64,000 nucleotides of DNA from CBDAQR01 sp965199055 (GTDB taxonomy: Bacteria; Pseudomonadota; Gammaproteobacteria; Pseudomonadales; Halieaceae): the NCBI GenBank assembly GCA_965199055.1, contig CBDAQR010000003.1, forward strand, positions 1,240,001 through 1,304,000, in the 5' to 3' direction. Numbering within the stretch: position 1 is the first letter of the stretch; each line of letters opens with the position of its first letter. The position numbers and the translations under genes are program-made. This document shows, in pieces, positions 26,309-36,014 of this stretch. The notes beneath the pieces were generated by a model, which saw only the letters and a list, made by a program, of their open reading frames with translations, had not been told where the DNA came from and ran no database searches.

Positions 26309-27380
26309 GACTCTGCTCCGCTATCTGCTGCGCCCGCATGCTGAGCTCTGCGGCGCGCAATGCGTGGGTCTGGGTCATGGCGTTCTCCGTTCGCTTGAGG
26401 CAATCCAGTATCAGTTGGCCAAAGAAAGGAAAGCCACTGCGGTCCTGGCACTCGATTTCCTGCTCACCCTCAGCGTTGACGAGCAATAGCTTGGATGAAG
26501 GCGCTTCACGCGCGACATCCAGATACTTGCGCAACTCTATAGTACCTTCGCTGCCCATAATAAAGGTGCGTCCATCACCCCAGCTGCGAAGGCCGTCGGG
26601 GGTAAACCAATCCACCCTGCAATAGAAGGAGGCGCCGTTGTCGCCGGTGAGAGAGATCTCCCCGAAATCCTCAAGACCTGGCATATCGGGATTATTGAGG
26701 TTCGCCACCCTTGCGTGGTTGATTTGCGCGTTCCCACAGCCTGCATAGGTGAGGAACTGCTCTACCTGATGAGAGCCGATGTCTGTGAGAATGCCGCCGT
26801 AACTTGCCTTGTCGAAGAACCACAGCGGCCTGGTCTGCCTGGCAAGGCGGTGCGGCGCCAGATTGAGTACCTGTAACACGCGACCGACGGCACCCTCCCG
26901 AATCATCTCGCCAGCCATCCAGGCAGCATCATTGTGCAGACGCTCCGCGTAATACACCATGTACTTGCGCCCGGTCACTTTGATCACATCACGAATGTCG
27001 GCGAGCTGCTGCAAGCTGGTGAACGGTGACTTATCAGTGAAATAGTCTTTCCCCGCTGCCATCACCTGGCGACCAATCTCGGCCCGCTCACTGGGTATGG
27101 CGGCGCTGGTCACCATCTGCACTTCCGGGTCCTGCAATATCTGGCTAAAACGTTCTGCTACCTGCACACCCGGGAACGCTTCCTGAAATCGAGCAACGCG
27201 AGACGGGTCTGGGTCATACACCCACTTAATGGTCGCACCGGCATCGCGCAACCCGTTGCATTGACCGTATATATGGCCATGGTCGAGATGCGACGCGGCG
27301 ACATTGAACTCACCGGGTCCGACCACCTGCTCTGCTGCCGCGGTGGGGGCATAGTTTGCCCCATCTTTAATGTCTACCAT
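26298..27380 (-). CDS. Gfo/Idh/MocA-family oxidoreductase (ThuB-like)
   Basis: The 360-residue protein has an N-terminal Rossmann domain that lacks a tidy GxGxxG (ASHLDHGHIYGQCNGL takes its place). The family lysine region reads FTDKSPF instead of the usual EKP. The C-terminal domain has the active-site region LTDIGSHQVEQFL. This FTDK-P type usually occurs beside ThuA and DUF1080 genes in glycoside C3-oxidation clusters. It probably interconverts a sugar hydroxyl and ketone with NAD(H). No signal peptide is seen, so it is cytoplasmic. Confidence 0.88.
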   Translation of the reverse strand: MVDIKDGANYAPTAAAEQVVGPGEFNVAASHLDHGHIYGQCNGLRDAGATIKWVYDPDPSRVARFQEAFPGVQVAERFSQILQDPEVQMVTSAAIPSERAEIGRQVMAAGKDYFTDKSPFTSLQQLADIRDVIKVTGRKYMVYYAERLHNDAAWMAGEMIREGAVGRVLQVLNLAPHRLARQTRPLWFFDKASYGGILTDIGSHQVEQFLTYAGCGNAQINHARVANLNNPDMPGLEDFGEISLTGDNGASFYCRVDWFTPDGLRSWGDGRTFIMGSEGTIELRKYLDVAREAPSSKLLLVNAEGEQEIECQDRSGFPFFGQLILDCLKRTENAMTQTHALRAAELSMRAQQIAEQSHAQ

Positions 27381-27384
27381 CTAT

Positions 27385-28737
27385 TTACCACATCCCCAAT
27401 TTCACCAAGGTGCTGTAGGTTACGCTGGCCAGCACCAGCAAGATACAAGCGACCATGGCAGCGTTGAACAGCGTGGCCCGCCCGCCACGAGGCATATCGG
27501 CTCCCAGGTAGTCTTCACGGTTATTCAGCAGCAGCCAGCCGATATAGGCAATAGGTAGCAGGAAGCCGCAAATAGCCGATGTCGGCAACACCACGTAGGC
27601 GCCCATGGTCGACCAGACGAAGACACCGAGTACCGCGGGCGTCGGCAACAGCAGGGCCAGACGATACTTTCGCGAATCATGACTCCAGCCAAACATCTCG
27701 GCCGCGGCAGCACCGCAACACAGCATGTGCATGACCAGAGAGCCCACAGCCATTCCCAACACGCCGAAGGCAAAGATCAAGCGTCCGGTGACTTCACCCA
27801 GACCAGCCTCTGCAAACATTTTGCTGGCCTGTGCCGGCGACAACTTGCCCGCGATATCCAGATCGCTGCCGTAAAAAGCGCCGGCCGCGGCAATAGAGAT
27901 GAGGCTGGTCACGAGAATATACGGAATCACCAGACCTAACACGATGTCATAGCGAGAGAGCTCACGATGTGCAGGCCCCCAACCGCGGTGCAGCAGTGTG
28001 TAGCCGTATACGAATGTCATGTTGATACCGACTGCAGTGCCGAGCGCCGCCATAATCGTGGTCACACCCGCATCATCATCGGGCAAACTACTCGGTATAT
28101 AACCTGCCGCCACAGCAGACCAATCGACCTGCCCGTTTGTAGCGCTGCTGATAACCACCCAGGCAAAAGCCAGGACGATCATGCTACTCAGTATCTTAAT
28201 TCCGTTTTCGAACACGGCAACGGCACGACCGCCCTTGCCATAATGCCAAGCCGTGTAGGCGCAGAGGCACCAAACCAGAAAGGCCAGCAAAAACAAATAG
28301 AACTCCCTCGCCAACCCACCCTCTTCGGCCAAGCTAAATCCCGATACGACGCCGATAATTTCTTCGAGCATGCCTGCGCTTAACGGATAGTGGGAAAATC
28401 CCCAGATGATGCTCGATGCGAGCGCGGCAATGGCCCAGGCCCAGGCCAGTGCCGGATGCACATGATCCCGCATCGCTTTAAAAGGTGCCTCGCCAGTACT
28501 CAGAGTCTGGTGAGACAGTGCAAACAGCATCACGCAACCTACCAGCATTGAAATGGGTTGCACCCACAGCAACTCATAACCGTACACTGCACCGATCGTC
28601 AGCGATGTAATGGCGCTGCCGCCGCCAAGCGTCATGGCCCCTTGCAGCCAGCCAGGTCCACTGAGCTTCACGTAGGCGGGTAGCCGCCGGGGCCAGGGCT
28701 CCGCGGCCAGTGCTTGCAAGCGAGCGACTTCGGTCAT
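27385..28737 (-). CDS. Nramp-like transporter lacking the metal-binding motifs
   Basis: The 450-residue integral membrane protein has about 11 hydrophobic segments and aligns with Nramp/MntH at TM1 (SGPGWLQGAMTLGGGSAIT, then GYELLWV). The metal-binding Asp-Pro-Gly-Asn of TM1 is Gly-Gly-Gly-Ser here (residues 38-41). In TM6 the Met-Pro-His is Gly-Ile-Asn (237-239). Manganese or iron transport is therefore unlikely. Its start overlaps the stop of the upstream Gfo/Idh gene as ATGA and a second Gfo/Idh gene follows at once. It is the only inner-membrane transporter in the operon, so it may carry the sugar or uronide substrate. Confidence 0.88.
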   Translation of the reverse strand: MTEVARLQALAAEPWPRRLPAYVKLSGPGWLQGAMTLGGGSAITSLTIGAVYGYELLWVQPISMLVGCVMLFALSHQTLSTGEAPFKAMRDHVHPALAWAWAIAALASSIIWGFSHYPLSAGMLEEIIGVVSGFSLAEEGGLAREFYLFLLAFLVWCLCAYTAWHYGKGGRAVAVFENGIKILSSMIVLAFAWVVISSATNGQVDWSAVAAGYIPSSLPDDDAGVTTIMAALGTAVGINMTFVYGYTLLHRGWGPAHRELSRYDIVLGLVIPYILVTSLISIAAAGAFYGSDLDIAGKLSPAQASKMFAEAGLGEVTGRLIFAFGVLGMAVGSLVMHMLCCGAAAAEMFGWSHDSRKYRLALLLPTPAVLGVFVWSTMGAYVVLPTSAICGFLLPIAYIGWLLLNNREDYLGADMPRGGRATLFNAAMVACILLVLASVTYSTLVKLGMW

Positions 28738-29888
28738 CGGTAAGATTTCTCCATATCGACATTCACTTCGATATCAGCTTTTTCACGCAGTGTGGACGTG
28801 CTTAGCCGCTGCTCAAGCGCGGCCTGGTATTCGCCGCTGTGCAAGGGTAAGTCAACGCGAGCGCCGGTCCAGCTTGAGAGCAGAATGGCATTGGCGATGG
28901 CTAGCGAGTTAAGCCCCTCGACTGCGGGTGCAATCAGCGGTTGGCCATCAAGGATCGCATCGACGAAATTCTGTATTACGATCGCGTGCTGGTTAACGCT
29001 TTCCAACGGCGTAAGATCATCGGTTTCTACCGCAGGCTGGCCAAACATATCGCGCGTTTCACGATTGAACTGCGCAGTGCCAGGTCGATTGCGCTGCAAA
29101 ACAAGCGAAGCGCCATCATAGCTCAGCATACCGCGATCACCGACGATATCGAGCCGATTAACCCCCGGCGCCTCTCCGGTAGAGCCAATGAAGACTCCGG
29201 TGGCACCATTGTCGTACTCCAGATAAGCCGTCGCCTCATCCTCAACTTCAATGCCGTGGTATTTACCAAAACCGCAGAAGCCGGTAATGGTCGAAGGCAT
29301 GCCGGTGAGCCACTGGAAAATATCGAGATTGTGAATGCATTGATTCACCAGCAGGCCACCACCCTCTCCGCGCCAGGTCGCTCGCCAGTCACTCACCTGA
29401 AAGTAGACCTCGGGTCGAAACCAATTCGTCATGGTCCAGTGGGTGCGCTGCAGCTCCCCTAAATCGCCGGCATCGATCACCGCCTTCATATGGGTAAACA
29501 CAGGGTCGGTGCGCTGATTGAGCATCAGCGCGAAAATCTGGCCGGCGCGCTGCTTGGCGAGCAGTGCTTCGCCCTCAGCCACCGACAAGCCAATCGGCTT
29601 CTCCATGAGCAAATGCAAACCTGCGTCTAGCACACACTCGCCAATCGCCTTGTGCGTCATTGTCGGGGTGGCTACTAGTACGGCATCACAAACGCCTGCC
29701 TGCACCAGCTCGCGATAATCATCGAAATGCCGGGCACCCACGCTCGCTGCCAACTCGCTGGGCTGCCTGGAAGCCAGTGCCGTCACCCGGCAGCGCTGCA
29801 CCGAACCGGCCTGAATATGCTGTATATGCTGACGGCCTATATTGCCAAGCCCGACCACGCCGAGCCGCAGTTCTGTATCCATCGTCAT
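28734..29888 (-). CDS. Gfo/Idh/MocA-family oxidoreductase
   Basis: The 384-residue protein has the canonical motif GVVGLGNIGRQHIQHI, the catalytic EKPIGLSVAEG segment and the C-terminal domain with GLLVNQCIHNLDIFQWLTG. Length is normal for the family. ATG 29888 overlaps the upstream TGA as ATGA; a second ATG two codons on is also possible. It is cytoplasmic. With the ThuB-like gene and DUF1080 proteins it probably oxidises or reduces C3 of a glucuronate conjugate or of the released keto-sugar. Confidence 0.9.
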   Translation of the reverse strand: MTMDTELRLGVVGLGNIGRQHIQHIQAGSVQRCRVTALASRQPSELAASVGARHFDDYRELVQAGVCDAVLVATPTMTHKAIGECVLDAGLHLLMEKPIGLSVAEGEALLAKQRAGQIFALMLNQRTDPVFTHMKAVIDAGDLGELQRTHWTMTNWFRPEVYFQVSDWRATWRGEGGGLLVNQCIHNLDIFQWLTGMPSTITGFCGFGKYHGIEVEDEATAYLEYDNGATGVFIGSTGEAPGVNRLDIVGDRGMLSYDGASLVLQRNRPGTAQFNRETRDMFGQPAVETDDLTPLESVNQHAIVIQNFVDAILDGQPLIAPAVEGLNSLAIANAILLSSWTGARVDLPLHSGEYQAALEQRLSTSTLREKADIEVNVDMEKSYR

Positions 29889-32800
29889 TTTCGCTTCGTG
29901 GGAATGCGTTCTGAACCGCGCCAGAGTATGAATCCTGGCACGGTGCCATCCTCTGCTATTTCAAACTCTAATCGAATAGTGGTGCCATCAAGACTGGCGA
30001 TAAACACGCCTTCACTCTCTTCCTCCAGAGGTCCACCGCCGTACATGGGGACCTCGAGATTGAGCCGACCTTCCGCATCAACGCTAACCGTCATAGTAAT
30101 AAAGCTAACGCCATACTTGCCCTCAAATCGGCCATACCCCCTATCGACTTTAACGCGTTCCAAATCGGCCACGGTCCAGGGTGTAGCGCGCGTCGCGCTG
30201 GTTTCGCGAATCTCAGCCACTTTTTCGACAGAAACAGGATCGGCGGCATTACCCCAACTGCGGCGTAGGTAGAGCATGAGCGCGGCCAAAGCCTCATCGT
30301 CGAGATGGGCGTGGGGCGGCATCACTCCATTGCGCTCTGTATCCATACCTTGCAGGATAATTCTGCCCAGCTTTTCAGGAGCGCCACTCACCCAATCGGA
30401 TCCTGCTAACGCGGGTCCCAGTCCAGCGATACCAGCGCCGTCGCGACCATGGCAAGCGCCACAGGCGGGATAGACAGACGCGCCCTTCTCCATCAGCGCC
30501 ATTTGGCTGGGACTCAGCGGTTTGATACCCGCAGCCACTTCATCGCCTGGCCAAGTAAAAGCCCGACGGCCTTTGAGGCGCGCATCCCATAGCGGACTGG
30601 TCTCATCCACACTGCTATCAGCGAAGATCGGTGGTGCCTGTTCGAACACGACAGGTTTGAAGCCACTCTCAACCACCACCGAAGCATAGATACCTTTGAG
30701 CATCGCCAATTGAATCCACTCGCGCGGACCGGTCTGCGCCTGCATCAGTGATAACAGCTCACCCAATTCGGGAGTCGCATTTTCGCTGAGAGTCATATCC
30801 TCCCGCGCGCTGGCGTAGGCGGAAACCGCCAACTTCGCTGCAAGGTCGGCAGAGAATTCCGAGGGTTCGCTAAACATGGGTTCTGAAAGTATCGCAGCCA
30901 AAAAGGGAATCTCGTAACCCTGCACCGAGCGCACAGCCGCCTGCCGCAGGTATTGGTTATCACCTGCCGATGCCACTAACTGCAATAGTGCTGCTCGAGC
31001 GCTGTCCTGCCCGGCGTACTCTCCCAAAGCAAACGCAATTTGCATTTGCACTCTGGGTTGAGAGCTCTGCCCCGAAGCCATTACCAAATCGTCCGCTGAC
31101 AGCAGGGATTGTCCGGCACGCAAGGCCTGCACACGTCGATGCGGGTCATTGCGACGCAGGGCAGCCAGCACCGTGTCGCGATCGAGTTCGCCTCTACCCT
31201 GCAACACCCACAGCGCATGAATAGCTGGCAGGGTTTCCAAAGCACCCGCTATCTCACGCAACTCTGGGGTTTGCTCACCCGGATATTTCAGCAGTAGCCG
31301 CTGCGCGGTATCGCGCACCCATCCATTCTCGTGAGACAGTGCGGCAACCAGCGCAGCGGGAGGCGCATCATCGAAAGCTACTGCAGCACTCGACTCGCCA
31401 CCCGTGTGGGTCACACGCCATATCCGACCGTGATCGATCGGCGCATCGAGCTGCCGCTGCAGCACCTGCTCGCGCAATTCCTCTGTCAGAAAATGCTCGT
31501 CCTGGATCAGGCCACGGTACATGTCGATAATGTAGAGCGCGCCATCAGGGCCGTTGAGGACATCCACCGGACGAAAGCGTTCGTCGATCGACGCCAGAAA
31601 CTCCCGCTGCCCCCAATCGGGGTCCTCGTAGAGTTGGTGCTTCGCAGACAGGGCGACGTCGGCTTCTTCAATGACAAACTGCGCGACCACGTTAGCTCCT
31701 GGCTCAGCTACGAAAACCTGACCCTGCATGGCGGCAGGCATCTGGTCGCCGCGATAGGGAGTCAGTCCGCTGGCGCTAGTGGCGCTGCGTAAGCGGCCAT
31801 CGGGCCTGAGCGTACCGTCGAGGTAAGCCCGGTTCACCCCCGGGTTAACCCTTACACTAAAGACCTCCTCCGGCATGGTGAGCACTTCGCCCAGGCCCGG
31901 CACAACACTGTAGGTGGGTTCGTCGAAAAGATCTTCCGCGGCGAAAAAATCCGCGGTGATCAGGTTGGAGTTGTGGTTGTAGTAAAGACGGCCAAAGTCG
32001 TCCTTACCGATACCCCACTGGCCGCGAAACAAGCTATGGCGACTCTCGATTTTCCCGTCTTTAATACGCAGACTGCGCGTCGACTTACTGTTGTAATACC
32101 AGTTGTCGAGGCCAGGTAACAACTTGTTTTCCAGGTGTTCAACATTGGCATCGGCGGCGGCGCCATCAACAACACCGTATTCACCCAGGCTGCGTTTGTT
32201 GGTACACAGCGCATCCCTGGTGGGTAACTCACAGAGCCATAGGTTGGGTGGCTCACCAATGAGTACGCCCTCGTTGGCGACAGCGACCGCTCGCGGGTAC
32301 GTCAGCTCGTCCAGAAAAACGTCGGAGGTATCCATGCGGCCATCGCCATCGGTATCTTCCAGGCGAACCACGCGACCGAGGGGCGTTCCACGGTCGGTTC
32401 CGTAGGCGTCGGGCATATAACTGCGCATCTCAACAACATACAGCCGCCCATATTCATCCCAGCTCATCGCTACGGGGCTACCCACCAGTGGCTCTGCCGC
32501 CACCAACTCAATAGTAAACCCAGGTGCAATGCGGAAGCTTTCCAATGCCTCCTCGGGCGAGTACACAGGCGCCGGCGCATTATCGAGGGTTTGATAAAAG
32601 AGAGGTTCCGCGTTGCGCGTCGTCAGATCCGTCCAGGCCAGTGCGCCGATATCAAAACTGTTTCCACAGGCAGACTCATCAATGATTAGCTTGCCCCGGT
32701 CGGGTAGCGCAGAGCCACTCAGGCGCGCCACATCCTGCTCTCCCACACTGATCGTCACCAGCTGACCCTGAGCCGCAATGCGAACCCGCTGCGTCTCTCC

Positions 32801-33664
32801 TGGGTCGAGGTAAACAGGCTCCAGCTCTTCAAGTACGTCGGGATACTGGATTCGAGCACGGGCACTATTGCCTGCCAGCTCGAGTTCTACATATTGCGGC
32901 CTACCACCAGTAGCGCGGGCACGCCGAATTTGTACCGTTGTCGCCTGCTCGCAGTTCGCCAGCTCAAGATCCAGCGCGAAATCGCGCAGCTGGCGCCGCC
33001 CATCCAGTGCCTCGCCCGGCTCTCCCAGCGGTTCAAGTTCCTTGAGACGAATATTGCGCCACCGCATGATGCCAATATCGCCGGAGTGCACCTGCAGGGC
33101 GATGTAACCCTCCGCATCAAACACATCCAGCACATCCGCCGCAGGGACGCCATTGATCCAGGTTTGCAATCGGGGCCCGCGAGCCTCGATATGTACCTCG
33201 TTCCAATCATCCAGCTTGACCGCATTGCGCGCGGCCTCATTGTCTTCCAGCTTGTAGAGCCAACCGCGACGCGCCTCGTCGTAAATCCCTGCAGTCCATG
33301 CACGATCACTATGATCCAGTTCGTACTGATAACCATAGGCGCGGCCGTCTTCTCGCTGTTGCGCTCGAAACAAAACGCCGGAGTTGCCCAGCTCATCCCA
33401 GCGCATCTCCATCTTCAGGGAAAAATCACGGAAGGTTTCCTCCGTGCGCAGGAAGGTATTCTCCCCTGGGCCGTGAGTACCGATGATTTCCCCACGATCA
33501 GCCCGGAAAGTGGATTCACCCCCAATCTTGTACCAGCCATCCAGCGAATAGCCATTAAAGAGACTGCGGTAGCCGTCCTCCACCTGCACTTCATCAGGCG
33601 CCGGGGAGAACCAGGCGAAGGCAAACATGCCCACCAAGACCGCCAGAATGACGATACGATTCAT
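29885..33664 (-). CDS. Exported multidomain protein: DUF1080, membrane-bound-dehydrogenase propeller, repeats and cytochrome c
   Basis: The 1259-residue protein starts at ATG 33664, overlapping the ThuA stop (TGATG), with a signal-anchor (residues 3-20). Domains in order are: DUF1080 (about 35-210; SLFNGYSLDGWYKIGGES, GNSGVLFRAQ, WNEVHIEARGPRLQTWING); a further lectin-like segment; a PVC-type membrane-bound dehydrogenase beta-propeller (about 380-760; DEYGRLYVVEMRSYMPD, DTDGDGRMDTSDVFLD, GPDGALYIIDMYRGLIQDEHF); HEAT-like repeats; and cytochrome c (about 1055-1140) with haem motif CGACH and axial Met in NGVMPPH. It would oxidise a sugar in the periplasm and pass electrons to the respiratory chain. 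A DUF1080 hydrolase and dehydrogenase in one chain suggests oxidation and cleavage are coupled. Confidence 0.92.
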   Translation of the reverse strand: MNRIVILAVLVGMFAFAWFSPAPDEVQVEDGYRSLFNGYSLDGWYKIGGESTFRADRGEIIGTHGPGENTFLRTEETFRDFSLKMEMRWDELGNSGVLFRAQQREDGRAYGYQYELDHSDRAWTAGIYDEARRGWLYKLEDNEAARNAVKLDDWNEVHIEARGPRLQTWINGVPAADVLDVFDAEGYIALQVHSGDIGIMRWRNIRLKELEPLGEPGEALDGRRQLRDFALDLELANCEQATTVQIRRARATGGRPQYVELELAGNSARARIQYPDVLEELEPVYLDPGETQRVRIAAQGQLVTISVGEQDVARLSGSALPDRGKLIIDESACGNSFDIGALAWTDLTTRNAEPLFYQTLDNAPAPVYSPEEALESFRIAPGFTIELVAAEPLVGSPVAMSWDEYGRLYVVEMRSYMPDAYGTDRGTPLGRVVRLEDTDGDGRMDTSDVFLDELTYPRAVAVANEGVLIGEPPNLWLCELPTRDALCTNKRSLGEYGVVDGAAADANVEHLENKLLPGLDNWYYNSKSTRSLRIKDGKIESRHSLFRGQWGIGKDDFGRLYYNHNSNLITADFFAAEDLFDEPTYSVVPGLGEVLTMPEEVFSVRVNPGVNRAYLDGTLRPDGRLRSATSASGLTPYRGDQMPAAMQGQVFVAEPGANVVAQFVIEEADVALSAKHQLYEDPDWGQREFLASIDERFRPVDVLNGPDGALYIIDMYRGLIQDEHFLTEELREQVLQRQLDAPIDHGRIWRVTHTGGESSAAVAFDDAPPAALVAALSHENGWVRDTAQRLLLKYPGEQTPELREIAGALETLPAIHALWVLQGRGELDRDTVLAALRRNDPHRRVQALRAGQSLLSADDLVMASGQSSQPRVQMQIAFALGEYAGQDSARAALLQLVASAGDNQYLRQAAVRSVQGYEIPFLAAILSEPMFSEPSEFSADLAAKLAVSAYASAREDMTLSENATPELGELLSLMQAQTGPREWIQLAMLKGIYASVVVESGFKPVVFEQAPPIFADSSVDETSPLWDARLKGRRAFTWPGDEVAAGIKPLSPSQMALMEKGASVYPACGACHGRDGAGIAGLGPALAGSDWVSGAPEKLGRIILQGMDTERNGVMPPHAHLDDEALAALMLYLRRSWGNAADPVSVEKVAEIRETSATRATPWTVADLERVKVDRGYGRFEGKYGVSFITMTVSVDAEGRLNLEVPMYGGGPLEEESEGVFIASLDGTTIRLEFEIAEDGTVPGFILWRGSERIPTKRK

Positions 33665-34551
33665 CACTGCTGCTCCCCTGACACACAACCCTCGCGGTTC
33701 ATCGCCCAGACCAGAGCGTTCTCGAGAAAGCGCTGGTGATCGGGCACGGCAAACGCGGCACCCTGATGGCCAAGCGCCGAATACACGGTGCGACCCTGCC
33801 CGACACAGTTACTCCACATCACCGGGTGATCCCCCATTCTCAAATCGACTTCGTTGCCGGCCATCGCCATCACTGGCGTGTAGCTGTCTTCATCCACAGT
33901 GGACAGAATGGTAAAACCATTGGGGCGCGGGCTCTCTTCCCAGGAATACCATTCCTCTTCGTGCTGCCATATGGCCGGCATGCCTGACATTACTGGGTGA
34001 TCAAGCGCTTCTGTATGTACATCGGCTACCTGAAACTGAGGGCCCATGATGTGGGCGGTGAAATCGGCTCCGATCAGGTTCTTCATATACCAGGGCCAGT
34101 CGGTATGGGAACCGTCACCGGCCGCGTGTAGGCCCACCCAGCCTCCGCCTGCCTCCAGCCATGCTTGAAACGCCAACTCCTGCTCGACGCTAAGCGTGTC
34201 GCCAGAGGTGTTTTGAAATAGCACCACGTCGAAGCGCGCCAAATCCTCGCTATTGAATGTCGCACCATTCTCGGTATGAAAGATCGACCAGCCGCGTTCA
34301 GCAGCGAGCTCCTTAAAGAATGCGGACCCGACCTTGATAGCTTCTTTGTGCCGGAACTGATTGGTTTTGGTAAACATGAGGATGGCCGGACGCGTCAGAT
34401 CGTCCGGGAATTCTGGTGGCACGGTCTCGTGCGCATTGGACGGAAATACGATGTTCCATGCACCGATGTAGTAAATACCCGCCAGCGCGGCGAGTACCAA
34501 CACCACTACCAGTACCGCCCCGATTTTTAACAGTTTTTTGACTAGTGCCAT
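33664..34551 (-). CDS. ThuA-like protein with N-terminal membrane anchor
   Basis: The 295-residue protein has a transmembrane helix (about residues 8-28) followed by a class I glutamine-amidotransferase-like ThuA domain: PAILMFTKTNQFRH, FDVVLFQNTSGDTLS, GGGWVGLHAAGDGSHTDW and HPVMSG. The start ATG 34551 overlaps the uxuB stop (TGATG). ThuA proteins go with Gfo/Idh ThuB partners in 3-keto-glycoside metabolism in rhizobia and other bacteria. The anchor would place the domain in the periplasm beside the DUF1080 proteins. The exact reaction is not certain. Confidence 0.9.
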   Translation of the reverse strand: MALVKKLLKIGAVLVVVLVLAALAGIYYIGAWNIVFPSNAHETVPPEFPDDLTRPAILMFTKTNQFRHKEAIKVGSAFFKELAAERGWSIFHTENGATFNSEDLARFDVVLFQNTSGDTLSVEQELAFQAWLEAGGGWVGLHAAGDGSHTDWPWYMKNLIGADFTAHIMGPQFQVADVHTEALDHPVMSGMPAIWQHEEEWYSWEESPRPNGFTILSTVDEDSYTPVMAMAGNEVDLRMGDHPVMWSNCVGQGRTVYSALGHQGAAFAVPDHQRFLENALVWAMNREGCVSGEQQ

Positions 34552-36014
34552 CAAGCCACACCCTCATTCGTATTATTCAGTTGCGCACCGCCCCAACGAG
34601 CGTGCACCGTCTCCTGAGCACCTACGCTCAACAATCTGCCCAGCCAGTACCGCAGTTGCTCCGAGAATTCGATGTCGTTCTGCAACGTTGCCGGGAACAG
34701 GCCCTCAAAACTCAGCAGCTTCTGTAGGTACTTGTCTGCATCACCTTGCGCAGATTGGTACAGATCGAAAAACGCTGTGGCCAACGGATCCTGCACTTGA
34801 TATTCCCGGCCCTGTTCGTCCACACCCATGGTATAGCGAATCCAGGCCGCAACGCCCAGTGCACTCGCCTCCACTGATTCACCCCTGAAGAGGCGCTCCG
34901 CAATAGCCGGCAGTAGCCGCTGCGGAATTTTCTGCGAGCCATCCATCGCTATTTGCCGTGTCAGATGCTGCAAACTCCGGTTTTGAAAGCGCTCGAGTAA
35001 CTGCGTCTGGTACGCCTCCAGATTAAAGTCTCCCAGGCCTGATAAGGTGGGCGCCATCTCGTCAGCCATCAGCTGTAGCAGCAGCGGAACGAACGCCGCA
35101 TCTTCCACCACGTCTGCCACGGTTTCGTAGCCTGCCAGAGCGCCGAGATAGGCCATCGTGGAATGGCTGGCATTAAGCAGGCGCAGCTTCATCTGCTCAA
35201 AGGGCTCGACGTCATCAACGAATTCTGCGCCGACCTCATTCCAGGGGGGAACGTCGCCCGCAAAGCGCCGCTCGATCACCCACTGGGTAAATGGCTCGGT
35301 CACCACCAATCCGGCATCGACAAAGCCCTGCATCGAAGCGACCCGCTGTATGTCTTCTGTCGTAGTGGCCGGAACGATACTATCAACCATGCTGCAAGGA
35401 AAGGCGCATGTCTCATCGATCCAGGTGGAAAGCGCAGGATCAACCAGTTCTGCAAACTCGATTACGGCGGCACGCAATTTGTGGCCGTTCGACGACAGGT
35501 TATCGCAGGAGAGCAGCGTCACACCTCCCGCTTCGGCAGCTCGTCTGGCCGCCATAGCCGCCACCAGGTATCCGATCGCCGAGCGCGGCGCGTGCAGGTG
35601 TGCCAGATCGTGCACAATATCGGGATGCTGATTATCGAGAGCACCGGAAGCCGGCCGCAAACAGTAACCCTTCTCGGTAATGGTCAGTGTTATCACGCGG
35701 GTAGCGGGTGCCGCGAGTGCTTTAATAACTGCCTGCGGTCCTTCTGGTGCTACCAGTACCTGCTGCAACGCGCCAATATGGTGTAGCTCGGTAGCATCTC
35801 CCCTGAATACCGCGAGGGTATAGGCGAAGTCCTTCTCGCGCAGGGCGTCTCGCACGTCTGGGCGTCGCAAGCTAACGCCAATGATGCGCCAATCACCACC
35901 ATACTGCTTCAATAGCGCGTCGGTATACACCGCCTGGTGAGCGCGATGAAAGGCACCCACCCCCATGTGGACGATTCCTGCGCCGAGTTCATGACGGGCG
36001 TAGGCAATATTCAC
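34551..36014 (-). CDS. uxuB: D-mannonate oxidoreductase (fructuronate reductase), mannitol dehydrogenase family
   Basis: The 487-residue long-chain polyol dehydrogenase begins GAGIVHMGVGAFHRAHQAVYTD and has DSIVPATTTEDIQRV and the catalytic-lysine region FEQMKLRLLNASHSTMAYLG. It reduces fructuronate to mannonate with NADH. The family also contains mannitol and tagaturonate enzymes. Placement between uxaC and, across the divergent promoter, uxuA and kdgK decides for UxuB. The start is GTG 36014, overlapping the uxaC TGA as GTGA. Confidence 0.92.
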   Translation of the reverse strand: MNIAYARHELGAGIVHMGVGAFHRAHQAVYTDALLKQYGGDWRIIGVSLRRPDVRDALREKDFAYTLAVFRGDATELHHIGALQQVLVAPEGPQAVIKALAAPATRVITLTITEKGYCLRPASGALDNQHPDIVHDLAHLHAPRSAIGYLVAAMAARRAAEAGGVTLLSCDNLSSNGHKLRAAVIEFAELVDPALSTWIDETCAFPCSMVDSIVPATTTEDIQRVASMQGFVDAGLVVTEPFTQWVIERRFAGDVPPWNEVGAEFVDDVEPFEQMKLRLLNASHSTMAYLGALAGYETVADVVEDAAFVPLLLQLMADEMAPTLSGLGDFNLEAYQTQLLERFQNRSLQHLTRQIAMDGSQKIPQRLLPAIAERLFRGESVEASALGVAAWIRYTMGVDEQGREYQVQDPLATAFFDLYQSAQGDADKYLQKLLSFEGLFPATLQNDIEFSEQLRYWLGRLLSVGAQETVHARWGGAQLNNTNEGVA

